A stretch of DNA of 64,000 bases. It comes from Mucilaginibacter sp. (GTDB lineage Bacteria; Bacteroidota; Bacteroidia; Sphingobacteriales; Sphingobacteriaceae). The notes under the pieces are model-generated. The model was given only the letters and a program-made list of their open reading frames with translations, was not told where the DNA came from and made no database searches. This document shows, piece after piece, positions 42,639-51,149 of the stretch. Each line of letters opens with the position of its first letter. The first letter of the stretch is position 1. The DNA is taken from positions 1 to 64,000 of the forward strand of contig JAQBOM010000001.1 in assembly GCA_028288025.1 (NCBI GenBank), given 5' to 3'. A program made the translations under genes and the position numbers.

Positions 42639-45600
42639 TTATAAAGTGACAGTTACACCCAAAACATATGTCCGGGTGCGCGGATAGGCGGAATAGTCCA
42701 CATTCGGCGTTAAAGGCGTGGACCGCCGGGTATTAACCTGCGGGTCATACCCTGTATAGTTGGTCCACATGGCAAGATTATTTGCAGTGGCAAATATCCG
42801 TAACGTGGAAACACTTATCCTTTGAAGCAATGTGGTTGGAAAAGTATAACCCAGCGTCACTGTATTAACCCTTAAAAAAGAGCCGTTCTCTACAGACCAG
42901 GTATTTGGAGCCCACAGGGTGGGTCCGCTCGGGGGCATCCAGATTTTTGCATTTTTGTTATAAGCCGCAAGCTGGTCGGGTGGCACGCCATAGGCCACAT
43001 TGCCCAACGTATACTCCAGGCGCGCGCCGGTGTTTTGGTCCACCGTACGCCATCTGCCTTCCATTACCGATAACAGGTTTGTGTTTTGTGTAAAACTGTT
43101 GGTAAACTCCACCTTATTGGCATTGTATACGCTTTGACCATATTCAAAATTAAAAAATACCGTCGCATCAAAACCTTTGTACGTGAAACTCTGGCTAAAT
43201 CCTCCCATAAACTTCGGATTTGGATTCCCGATGATCGTCCTGTCATTATTGTCAATCACGCCATCATGGTTAATATCTTTGTATTTGATCATGCCCGGCA
43301 TGGGCGTTCCGATCGACTTGCTCGGGTCCGCTAAACCGGCTTTCAGGGTATATGCACCCGTAGCGATATTATAATCAAAATCGCTCACGGTATAAAAACC
43401 AGTTCCGTTACCGCCCTTTCCATCTACCACAAATCCATACATCGTGCCTACAGGCTGCCCTACCTTAACCTGGTAATCTGCAGGATCTGCAGCGCTGCCC
43501 AAGCCAGCGAAGGCAAAAAATGAATCTTGTCCGTTATATATTTTTAATATTTTATTTCGGTTAAAGCTGATGTTAAAATTGGCGCTGTAACTAAAGTCCT
43601 TTGTCCGCACGATTGTTCCGTTAACCTGGAATTCAAGGCCTTTATTCAATATGCTGCCTGCATTCTGAAGCTGGGTCGAATATCCAGATGTAACGGGTAG
43701 CGGAACATTTACCAAAAGATTATTCGTGGTATTATAATACGCATCAGCGGTCAACTGTAATCTTCCTTTAAGCAGTGCCAGGTCAATGCCCACGTTCCTG
43801 GCAATCGTAGTTTCCCATTTCAGATTTTGGTTAGATAAGGAAGTCGACGTATACCCCGGTTTTGGAACTTCGTTCGTTGGATAATTATCCGGCGTGCCAA
43901 ACGTTGTAAGATACAAATAATCACCGATACGATTATTCCCTGTCTCGCCTATACTTACTCTTAATTTCAAATCATCTATGAATGTCAACTTTTTCATAAA
44001 ATCTTCGCCGGAAACCCTCCATGCGACTGCTCCTGACGGGAAGAAACCAAGCCGATTTTGCGATGAGAATTTCGACGATTCGTCTATTCGTGAACTTAAT
44101 GTAAGAAAATATTTACTATTGTAATTATAGTTCGCTCGTCCGAAAAACGAAAGAATATTACTTTCTGCTGAAGTGTTTGTCGGGTACAACGGCAGGTTGG
44201 TACCGAGACTCAAATTCCCGAATGCCTTATTGGGGCTGATACCTAAAGGGAAAAACTTTAAGCTGTTGTTTAATCCATCGGTTTTTAAATCGTAATATTC
44301 CTGGCCCAACAGCAAGTTTATACTATGCTTATTAAATACTTTGTTATAAGTTAGGGTATTGGCGTTATCTAAGGAAAAGGCATTGTTTGATATTACCGAC
44401 ACCATAGGCAGGCTGGCGCCTACACTAATCGCCTTTGACGTAAAATAATCCTGAAAGTTATTTTGCACCCCCCCATCGATCTCCACCCCAAAAGTTGACC
44501 TGAAGATAAGATCTTTTAATATCGAATAACTGGCATAACCATTAAAGTTCGTAAATGTAGAGGTTTTATTTACGGTCTGCGCGTTGATTAACGCTACAGG
44601 ATTGACCAGGTTTAGTCCCAGGCCGGCTTGCGTTTCATTGTAGTAGTTTGGATCAAATTGGTCCACGGGGGCATTTTGTTGCTGGAACGGAATATATTTT
44701 ACGATACTTCTTAAATTATTGTATTGGGGGCTGCCGGAGTCGGATGTACCGTTGCCGTCCACGCGCTGGTTCGTGTATCGCGTATTAAAACCGATTTTGA
44801 ATTTATCGCTTACCGAATGGTCGAACCTGAAATTTACGATCCGCCGCACAAGATCTGAGTTTAATAACACACCGTCCTGGACATTGTCCGTCAGGCTCAA
44901 ATTGAATTGCGTTGCGGCGTTGCCACCGGCAATACTGAAATTGTGGGTTTGATATTGCGCTTTGCGGCCCATTACACGTTTTTGCCAATCGATTGCGGGC
45001 GTGTTTTTGTAAACAGATAGCGTGTCCCACGTGCTGCCATAATTTTTTTGGAAATTCGTAGCCAATGTCGCTCCCGGGACCGTCGGATCAAGTTCATATT
45101 GCCACATCACAAACTGGTAGGGGGTTAATACATTCAATTCTCTGGCCAATACATTCACACCAAACATGCCATTATAAGTAACCCGGGTTTTCATTGCCCG
45201 GCCTCCCTTCGTGGTGACCAAAACGACGCCATTTGACCCCCTGGCGCCGTAAATGGCGGTTGATGATGCGTCTTTGAGCACGTCAATTGATTCAATATCC
45301 TGCGGTGATATCCCGGTCAGGCCACTTTCAACAACGATTCCGTCGATAACATAAAGCGGCGACCCATCCTGGGTAATTGAATTGCTGCCGCGCACCCTGA
45401 TGCGGACATCAGCGTCCGGCGCGCCTTCCGCTGATGTTACCTCAACACCAGCCAGCCGGCCATTTAAAATTTCTGCGGCGGACGTAATCGCATTGTCCTT
45501 CAATTGTTTTGCGGTAACGGAAGATACGGAGCCGGTCAGGTCCCTTCTTTTCACGGTGCCATAACCGATCGAAACGACATCAACACTTTGGAGTTGCTGG

Positions 45601-45902
45601 ATATCGCCTTGCAGCGCAACGCTAATTGTGTTCCGGTTTCCAACGCGGACTTCGGCTGTCTTGTAACCAACATAGTGAATTACTAAGACGACGTCATTCC
45701 CTGCGGGTATGGTCATCTTAAATTTACCGGCAGCGTCGGTTTGAGCCGTTTGTTTTGTTCCCTTAACCGTAATAACGGCACCGGCTAACGGGTCAGCTTT
45801 ATCTGCATCTGCTACCTGTCCCGCGATCTGACGGGTTTGCTGCGCATTTGCGCCGATGGCGATTACAAGCAGTAAAAAAATGGACAGTAAAAATTTTCGC
45901 AT
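42639..45902 (-). CDS. SusC/RagA-family TonB-dependent outer-membrane receptor
   Basis: 1087 aa. A signal peptide (FLLSIFLLLVIAIGANA) is followed by a carboxypeptidase-like N-terminal domain (residues 25-110), the VVSIGYGTVKRRDLTGSVSSV box, a plug with IRVRGSNSITQDGSPLYVID and the SusC motif SIDVLKDASSTAIYGARGSNG, and a 22-strand barrel ending in TRTYVLGVTVTL with the terminal aromatic/hydrophobic strand. It imports glycan oligomers using TonB. No anti-sigma/sigma pair is nearby; instead three operator-like sites lie 130-225 bp upstream, suggesting repressor control. Confidence 0.96.
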   Translation of the reverse strand: MRKFLLSIFLLLVIAIGANAQQTRQIAGQVADADKADPLAGAVITVKGTKQTAQTDAAGKFKMTIPAGNDVVLVIHYVGYKTAEVRVGNRNTISVALQGDIQQLQSVDVVSIGYGTVKRRDLTGSVSSVTAKQLKDNAITSAAEILNGRLAGVEVTSAEGAPDADVRIRVRGSNSITQDGSPLYVIDGIVVESGLTGISPQDIESIDVLKDASSTAIYGARGSNGVVLVTTKGGRAMKTRVTYNGMFGVNVLARELNVLTPYQFVMWQYELDPTVPGATLATNFQKNYGSTWDTLSVYKNTPAIDWQKRVMGRKAQYQTHNFSIAGGNAATQFNLSLTDNVQDGVLLNSDLVRRIVNFRFDHSVSDKFKIGFNTRYTNQRVDGNGTSDSGSPQYNNLRSIVKYIPFQQQNAPVDQFDPNYYNETQAGLGLNLVNPVALINAQTVNKTSTFTNFNGYASYSILKDLIFRSTFGVEIDGGVQNNFQDYFTSKAISVGASLPMVSVISNNAFSLDNANTLTYNKVFNKHSINLLLGQEYYDLKTDGLNNSLKFFPLGISPNKAFGNLSLGTNLPLYPTNTSAESNILSFFGRANYNYNSKYFLTLSSRIDESSKFSSQNRLGFFPSGAVAWRVSGEDFMKKLTFIDDLKLRVSIGETGNNRIGDYLYLTTFGTPDNYPTNEVPKPGYTSTSLSNQNLKWETTIARNVGIDLALLKGRLQLTADAYYNTTNNLLVNVPLPVTSGYSTQLQNAGSILNKGLEFQVNGTIVRTKDFSYSANFNISFNRNKILKIYNGQDSFFAFAGLGSAADPADYQVKVGQPVGTMYGFVVDGKGGNGTGFYTVSDFDYNIATGAYTLKAGLADPSKSIGTPMPGMIKYKDINHDGVIDNNDRTIIGNPNPKFMGGFSQSFTYKGFDATVFFNFEYGQSVYNANKVEFTNSFTQNTNLLSVMEGRWRTVDQNTGARLEYTLGNVAYGVPPDQLAAYNKNAKIWMPPSGPTLWAPNTWSVENGSFLRVNTVTLGYTFPTTLLQRISVSTLRIFATANNLAMWTNYTGYDPQVNTRRSTPLTPNVDYSAYPRTRTYVLGVTVTL

Positions 45903-46031
45903 AATGGTTTGAGTTAATTGATTATAAAGGTTTTATCAGCTAAACAGTAACGGTATAATATTTTATGGAGCTGCATTTAACAATGCTAAATAACTTTTGA
46001 TAAACATTTACATTTTGCCGACACTAAATCA

Positions 46032-46061
46032 ATGAAAGCGTTCTCGAAACCGTTGCCGAAA
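46032..46061 (-). promoter_or_regulatory. Overlapping operator-like palindromes, sites D1 and D2
   Basis: Read on the minus strand, D1 (46032-46049) is TTTCGAGAACGCTTTCAT and D2 (46045-46061) is TTTCGGCAACGGTTTCG; they share the CGAAA bases between them. Both match the shared consensus. They lie 130-160 bp upstream of susC, in the position expected for a repressor or activator of that operon. Confidence 0.6.
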
Positions 46062-46110
46062 TTTTTAAGGCAAATTTTTATTAAATAATGGTTTATTCTA
46101 CCCAGCATCT

Positions 46111-46128
46111 ATCGAGAACGCTTGCAAA
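46111..46128 (+). promoter_or_regulatory. Operator-like palindrome, site E
   Basis: ATCGAGAACGCTTGCAAA lies 104 bp before the ridA start at 46232, at nearly the same distance as sites A and B from their genes. It is oriented toward the rightward operon. Confidence 0.6.
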
Positions 46129-46231
46129 GATTTTCACGGCAATTTGTGACCATCTTAATGAAAAACAGTGTAGTCTTGTTCTAATAGGAATTCCGACATG
46201 AACTCATTTAAAAAGGAATTCATTGAGCAAG

Positions 46232-46621
46232 ATGATAAACAAAACGCGTATTGATCACCCTGACAGAGATCCTTCTTTTTCGACAGGCGCATATTCCGAT
46301 GGCGTGATCGCAGGCGGATACCTCTTCGTCAGTGGCCAGGCGGCCGTCGATTTTAAAACCTCAAAATTTGTTTTGGATTCGGTTGAGGAAGAAACCCACC
46401 GGACCCTCCAAAATATAAAAGCTATAATCGAAACAGCCGGAGCGTCTATGGACGCGATCGTCAAGTGCACCGTTCATCTTGCCGATATAAATGACTTTAA
46501 CAGTTTTAACGAAGTGTATAGTCAATATTTTACAGGTATTAAACCTGCGCGCACTACGGTACAATCCGTTCTCGCAGAAGGCATACAAGTAGAGATTGAT
46601 TGTATAGTACAACTCCCTTGA
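46232..46621 (+). CDS. RidA-family enamine/imine deaminase
   Basis: 129 aa from the ATG at 46232 (a TTG at 46223 is also in frame), cytoplasmic. RidA proteins hydrolyse reactive enamines and imines made by PLP enzymes or amine oxidases. Family residues are present: SGQAAVDF, PARTTVQSVLAEG with the substrate-binding Arg, and VEIDCIVQL with the conserved Glu. It heads a rightward operon that includes a PLP aminotransferase, and the same regulon encodes an imine-forming flavoprotein (32583-33749), which fits a detoxifying role. The next gene starts 14 bp downstream. Confidence 0.9.
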   Translation: MINKTRIDHPDRDPSFSTGAYSDGVIAGGYLFVSGQAAVDFKTSKFVLDSVEEETHRTLQNIKAIIETAGASMDAIVKCTVHLADINDFNSFNEVYSQYFTGIKPARTTVQSVLAEGIQVEIDCIVQLP

Positions 46622-46635
46622 CCGCTTAAAAATAT

Positions 46636-47592
46636 ATGGAAACACGTAATATCAGGGTTGGCGTAGTCGGATTGGGGTTAATGGGCAGCAGCATCGTCGC
46701 GTCATTGCTGATTGCTGGTCACGACGTTGTGGCTATCTCGCCATTACCGGATGAATTAGATGCTTCAGCTAACAGGATACAATCTCATTTATCTCATATA
46801 GAGGCGTCCGGTTTGCTGAACGGTTCAAAAGAAGGTTATCGGGAGCATTTTACATTATCAGCAGATTATAGGCAGTTAGCTGATTGCGGATTGGTGCTGG
46901 AATGCGTGACCGAGGTGTCCGAAATTAAAAAATCGGTATACCGTCAGATCGAAGGAAATATTCACCCTGAAGCGATCATCGCTACCAATACATCCGCAAT
47001 ACCGATAAGTGTATTACAAAAGTCATTACGACATCCCGAGCGGTTTTTGGGCGCGCACTGGGCGGAGCCGTCATATCTGACGAGGTTTATGGAAATTACG
47101 TGTGGTGAAAAAACAGTCCTGAAACATGCAGAATGGTTATTTGAACTGGCGCACGAGTGGGGCAAAGAACCGACGCTGTTAAAAAAGGACCTGAGAGGAT
47201 TTGTAACCAATCGACTGATGTATGCAGTGTACCGCGAAGCCTTTCACCTGGAGAAGGAGGGAGTAGCATCGTTTGAGGATATGGACAAGGCGTTTCGATA
47301 TGATGCCGGCTCGTGGATGACGTTAATGGGCGTTTTCCGAAGGATGGACTTCACCGGGCTATCTGATTATGAAGAGATTTTTAAAAATGTATTCCCTAAA
47401 TTATGTAATGACAAAGAGATACCCGGTATTATGCAAATCATGGTCCGCGACAAAGCGAAAGGAACACAAAACCTACATGGACTGTATTCTTACACGGAAG
47501 AAGAGGCGCGCAAATGGGACGAGGCCTTTGCCCGTTTTAATACAGATATCTACAAGCTTGCCGCACAATACCCGCTAAACAAATTAATCTAA
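46636..47592 (+). CDS. 3-hydroxyacyl-CoA dehydrogenase-like NAD-dependent oxidoreductase
   Basis: 318 aa. An N-terminal Rossmann domain (VGVVGLGLMGSSIVASLLIAG, with intact GxGxxG) and the helical 3HCDH C-terminal domain (GFVTNRLMYAVYREAFHLEK, ANTS-type loop IATNTSAIPISVL) are seen. The catalytic His lies in GAHWAEPS and a Glu in FMEI. The same fold includes L-gulonate 3-dehydrogenase and L-carnitine dehydrogenase, which use free hydroxy acids. With no CoA ligase or thiolase nearby, a free hydroxy acid or sugar-acid substrate is more likely than an acyl-CoA. A degenerate paralogue is encoded four genes on (50214-51149). Confidence 0.8.
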   Translation: METRNIRVGVVGLGLMGSSIVASLLIAGHDVVAISPLPDELDASANRIQSHLSHIEASGLLNGSKEGYREHFTLSADYRQLADCGLVLECVTEVSEIKKSVYRQIEGNIHPEAIIATNTSAIPISVLQKSLRHPERFLGAHWAEPSYLTRFMEITCGEKTVLKHAEWLFELAHEWGKEPTLLKKDLRGFVTNRLMYAVYREAFHLEKEGVASFEDMDKAFRYDAGSWMTLMGVFRRMDFTGLSDYEEIFKNVFPKLCNDKEIPGIMQIMVRDKAKGTQNLHGLYSYTEEEARKWDEAFARFNTDIYKLAAQYPLNKLI

Positions 47593-47606
47593 AAGCCATA
47601 TCCTTA

Positions 47607-48911
47607 ATGAATAAAACAAAATCCTATATCTATCCGCTAAGCATAATTGCACTATTGTTTTTTGTCTTTGGTTTCCTGACCTCTGTAAACGGCATATTGA
47701 TACCTTATTTTCAAATATGTCTGCAGCTTAATAATTTCCAGGCATCCTTAGTCGCTTTTGCAGCCTTCATCGCTTATTTCATTATGGCCCTGCCAGCTGC
47801 ACAGGTGCTGAAAATTACCGGTTACAAAAAAGGGATGGTACTGGGATTGATCATTATGGCAGTCGGGACTGCATTGTTTATACCGGCCGCCCGGTCCAGA
47901 ACCTATGCGATATTTTTAACAGGATTATTTATTACAGGCGCGGGCCTTACTTTATTACAAACGGCCGTTAACCCTTATGTGGCTATAATCGGGCCTATCA
48001 AAAGTACCGCGCAGCGTATCGGCTTTATGGGCCTGGCGAATAAGATCGCGGGTATTTTGAGTATATCCGTATTGGGTTCAATATTCTTATTTAACGCTGA
48101 TGCCGTAGTTGCCCGCGTAAAGACCTTACACGGCGCCCAGCAAACAAATATATTGGATAGCTATTCGCTAAAGATTGCAACCCCTTATTTAATCATTACG
48201 CTTGTTTTGCTGTTTCTGGCTTTTATGATCTACGTGTCAGGCATGCCTGAAATCGATGACGCTGTTAAAAATGACGGCGAAACCGAGATCAAAATAAATC
48301 ATAAACGAAATATTTTTCATTATCCATATCTGGTGATGGGCGTGTTGGTTTTATTTTTTTCAAATGCATGCGAGGGTATACCGGTTGACGGCATTATCTT
48401 ATATGGCCGTTCCCTCGGCATCCCGATAGAAGTGGCGCGCCACTTTACTACGTATACCCTATGCGCAATGCTTGCGGGCTACCTGGCATCAACCGTGCTC
48501 ATTCCAAAATACCTTTCCCAGCATAATGCGCTATTGCTTTGTTCTATATACGGGCTGATTCTTTCTGTTATCGCATACTTTAGCAGCTCTTTTATTTCTA
48601 TGTATTGCCTCGTGCTGATGGGAGTAGGTTCGGCTATGTTTTGGGGTACTATTTGGGGCTTGTCCATCCGTGAACTGGGTAAATACACAAAAATCGGATC
48701 GGCGATGTTGCTGATGTCTGTAATAGGCGGAGGCATTTTTCCGCTGATCTTCGGAAGGCTTATTGATGCCAACCTGTTACACCCTCAAAATTCGCTTTTA
48801 TTGCTTATCCCGTGTTATTGCGTCTTGTTGTTTTTCTCCGGCTGGGGATACCGGGTGGAAAGCTGGCGATCGGCCCCGTTATCCAAAAAATTAAATGATT
48901 TAGGCAAATGA
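47607..48911 (+). CDS. MFS sugar transporter, FucP-like
   Basis: 434 aa with 12 predicted membrane segments. The N-terminal FFVFGFLTSVNGILIPYFQ, with a later GAGLTLLQTAVNPYVAIIGP segment, is characteristic of the FucP/GluP proton-symporter group of Bacteroidota. It would import a monosaccharide or related small acid across the inner membrane, here the substrate of this operon. The last codon overlaps the next gene start (ATGA), so translation is coupled. Confidence 0.85.
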   Translation: MNKTKSYIYPLSIIALLFFVFGFLTSVNGILIPYFQICLQLNNFQASLVAFAAFIAYFIMALPAAQVLKITGYKKGMVLGLIIMAVGTALFIPAARSRTYAIFLTGLFITGAGLTLLQTAVNPYVAIIGPIKSTAQRIGFMGLANKIAGILSISVLGSIFLFNADAVVARVKTLHGAQQTNILDSYSLKIATPYLIITLVLLFLAFMIYVSGMPEIDDAVKNDGETEIKINHKRNIFHYPYLVMGVLVLFFSNACEGIPVDGIILYGRSLGIPIEVARHFTTYTLCAMLAGYLASTVLIPKYLSQHNALLLCSIYGLILSVIAYFSSSFISMYCLVLMGVGSAMFWGTIWGLSIRELGKYTKIGSAMLLMSVIGGGIFPLIFGRLIDANLLHPQNSLLLLIPCYCVLLFFSGWGYRVESWRSAPLSKKLNDLGK

Positions 48912-50212
48912 AAAATAGGTCTTATATCCAATCGGCTATGTTGCTCGAACGAACTCAAAAAGTTCTTGCCGGGGGCGTATCTTCTGAGTTCCGAAAAAAC
49001 AATTACCCGCACGCCCTTTTTTATACGCATGGAAAAGGCAGCCACATCTATGATGTTGACGGTAACGACTATCTTGATTTCACCCTTAGCCAGGGGCCGT
49101 TGATTCTCGGTCACTCTCATCCGGAGCTCCTGCAGGCGGTACACGAATATTCCCGGGAAGGACAGCTTTTTGCCGGCCAGCATCTCCGGGAAATAGAGTT
49201 GGCAGAGTTATTAAACCGGCTCATCCCATCTGCTGAGTTAATGCGCTTTTGTCTCGATGGGTCTGAAGCCGTGCATACCGCGTTCAGGATCGCCCGGGCT
49301 AAAACGGGGCGGCCTAAGTTTCTTCGCTTCGAAGGGCACTACCACGGCTGGCTTGACAATGTATGCTGGGGCATATCCGCGCCATCGGAACAAGCTATTG
49401 GTGATAAAGATGAACCCAATGTATTTCCATGGACAGCAGGTTTGCTAGAACAGTCAAAAAATGAGTTTATTATTTTACCGTGGAACGATGCGGCGCTATT
49501 GAGAAAAACGATCGCGGAACGACATCTGGAAATCGCCGCCATAATTACCGAGCCGGTTATGTGTAACAATGGGTGCATACAAGCCGCTCCCGGATTTTTG
49601 CAGGAGATGCGTGATCTTTGTGATCAATATGGTATCGCTTTGATTTTCGATGAGGTGATCACCGGCTTCAGGCTCGGCCTCGGAGGTGCGCAGCAATGGA
49701 TGAAGATCACGCCTGATCTTGCCATTTTCGCCAAGGCGATGGGCAGTGGTTACCCCATCAGTGCAATAACCGGCAAAAAGGGATGGATGGCGCTGATCGA
49801 ACAATCGACAGTGATCCATGCCGGAACGATGAACGCCAGCAACTCCACCGTGGCCGCCGCGCTGGCCACCATCCGGATATTGGAAAGGGAAAATCCATAT
49901 CCAAGGCTATTCCATCTCGGCCAAAAATTAATGGAGGGACTCAAGGCAGCAGCTGCCGGTGCCGGCCAGAATTTGCTCGTTCAGGGTCCCGGCCCCATGT
50001 TTCATGCCGGCTTTACTGATTTGAAATCAATCAATAATTACCGCGACACTTTTAGCTATGACCGTGCAAAATTGGGCCATTTTATTGCTGGTATGCACGA
50101 TTGGGGAATAAGGGTCATTGGCAGGGGATTATGGTATATAAGCGCGGCACATACGACGGCTGATATCGATCATGCTATAACTGTTGCAAAAGAAGTTTTG
50201 AAAGAAATATAA
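48908..50212 (+). CDS. Class III PLP aminotransferase (glutamate-1-semialdehyde aminomutase-like)
   Basis: 434 aa. Class III features are VLAGGVSSEFRKN at the N-terminus, DGNDYLDFTLSQGPLILGHSHP, FCLDGSEAVHTAFRIARAKTG, FEGHYHGWLDN and LIFDEVITGFRLGLGGAQ, and the PLP lysine K276 in FAKAMGSGYPISAI. The overall look is nearest to GSA aminomutase and related amino-ketone transaminases, but an operon with an MFS importer and dehydrogenases argues for a catabolic role rather than heme synthesis. It would move an amino group on a small acid or amino sugar acid. It overlaps the MFS gene by four bases. Confidence 0.85.
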   Translation: MKNRSYIQSAMLLERTQKVLAGGVSSEFRKNNYPHALFYTHGKGSHIYDVDGNDYLDFTLSQGPLILGHSHPELLQAVHEYSREGQLFAGQHLREIELAELLNRLIPSAELMRFCLDGSEAVHTAFRIARAKTGRPKFLRFEGHYHGWLDNVCWGISAPSEQAIGDKDEPNVFPWTAGLLEQSKNEFIILPWNDAALLRKTIAERHLEIAAIITEPVMCNNGCIQAAPGFLQEMRDLCDQYGIALIFDEVITGFRLGLGGAQQWMKITPDLAIFAKAMGSGYPISAITGKKGWMALIEQSTVIHAGTMNASNSTVAAALATIRILERENPYPRLFHLGQKLMEGLKAAAAGAGQNLLVQGPGPMFHAGFTDLKSINNYRDTFSYDRAKLGHFIAGMHDWGIRVIGRGLWYISAAHTTADIDHAITVAKEVLKEI

Positions 50213-50213
50213 C

Positions 50214-51149
50214 ATGATGTTTTTGAATGAGGCGCCCGTATTAATTGTAGGTGACGATGAATTGGCCGTCAGTATAGGCCGTTGCCTGCTATTGGCCGGT
50301 CAGGCCGTTTCTATTTATACCACTAATCATGCCGGGACGTTAAGTGGTATCAACGAACTTTGTCCGGCGTCCGACCTTAGCCGGTTAAACCTTGTTAGCG
50401 ATTTATCCGGCGAGGCGGACTATGCAATGGCTATTGCCATTACACCTGAAAATCTTAAAGCAAAAAAAACGGCAATCAATTTTATCGAAAAAAATCTATC
50501 CGGTTATAAAATGCTGGCAATCAATAGCGAAAGTATTGGGCTTGATGAACTTCAGCAAGGCACCAGGTATCCGGGAAGGATTATTGGTGCAAACTGGGTG
50601 TTGCCTGCACAAACGACTTATTTTCTGGAAGTTATTTTTAACCAGGTAAATGCGCCTCAGCTGATTCATGACTTTTGCAACCATGCCAGGCAACATTGGA
50701 AAAAGGATCCTTACATTTTACCTATGGGTTTTGGCATACGCAGCCGGTTAATGTGTGCGTTGATCCGGGAGGCCTTTTACCTGGTTGAAAACGGTTATGT
50801 TTCTGTAGAAGACATTGACCGGGCTTGCCGGAATGATGCCGGTTATTATCTGCCTTTTGCCGGCAACTTTAGGTATATGGATTTGATGGGTACCTATTTG
50901 TATGGTTTGGTTATGGAGGAAATGAATCCGGATTTATCCACCGGGCGCACTATCCCCGCGTTTTTTACCAGTCTGTTGGAGAATGGCCATTCAGGCATGA
51001 CAAGCGGAAAAGGCATGTATGATTACGCGGACGGCGAAGATGCACGATGGCGGTCGTTATCCGATAAATTCAATACGCAAATACGCACGCTGATGGAGAA
51101 ATATCCATTCAATTACCTTTACGAAACTGAACAAACTTATAATTCATGA
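50214..51149 (+). CDS. Degenerate 3-hydroxyacyl-CoA dehydrogenase-like protein
   Basis: 311 aa, a paralogue of the protein at 46636-47592 (shared RLMCALIREAFYLVENG and the C-terminal GKGMYDYADGE-type motif). The dinucleotide loop is changed: VLIVGDDELAVSIGR replaces GLGLMG. The catalytic His is replaced (GANWVLPAQ against GAHWAEPS). The helical C-terminal dimerisation domain is well kept. A catalytically inactive partner of the first dehydrogenase, or an enzyme with a different mechanism, is likely. It starts 1 bp after the aminotransferase stop and overlaps the dipeptidase by four bases. Confidence 0.75.
   Translation: MMFLNEAPVLIVGDDELAVSIGRCLLLAGQAVSIYTTNHAGTLSGINELCPASDLSRLNLVSDLSGEADYAMAIAITPENLKAKKTAINFIEKNLSGYKMLAINSESIGLDELQQGTRYPGRIIGANWVLPAQTTYFLEVIFNQVNAPQLIHDFCNHARQHWKKDPYILPMGFGIRSRLMCALIREAFYLVENGYVSVEDIDRACRNDAGYYLPFAGNFRYMDLMGTYLYGLVMEEMNPDLSTGRTIPAFFTSLLENGHSGMTSGKGMYDYADGEDARWRSLSDKFNTQIRTLMEKYPFNYLYETEQTYNS

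Larger units (their letters stand above)
45903..46222. other. Divergent control region between susC and ridA
   Basis: 320 bases without a gene. It holds three operator-like palindromes (sites D1, D2 and E, listed separately) between 46032 and 46128. The leader of susC is AT-rich. No unambiguous TAnnTTTG box is seen on either strand, so the exact promoters are not placed. Confidence 0.6.

Noticed and set aside
46223..46231. TTG start codon for RidA
   Set aside because: The ATG at 46232 gives the usual family length and is three codons downstream.
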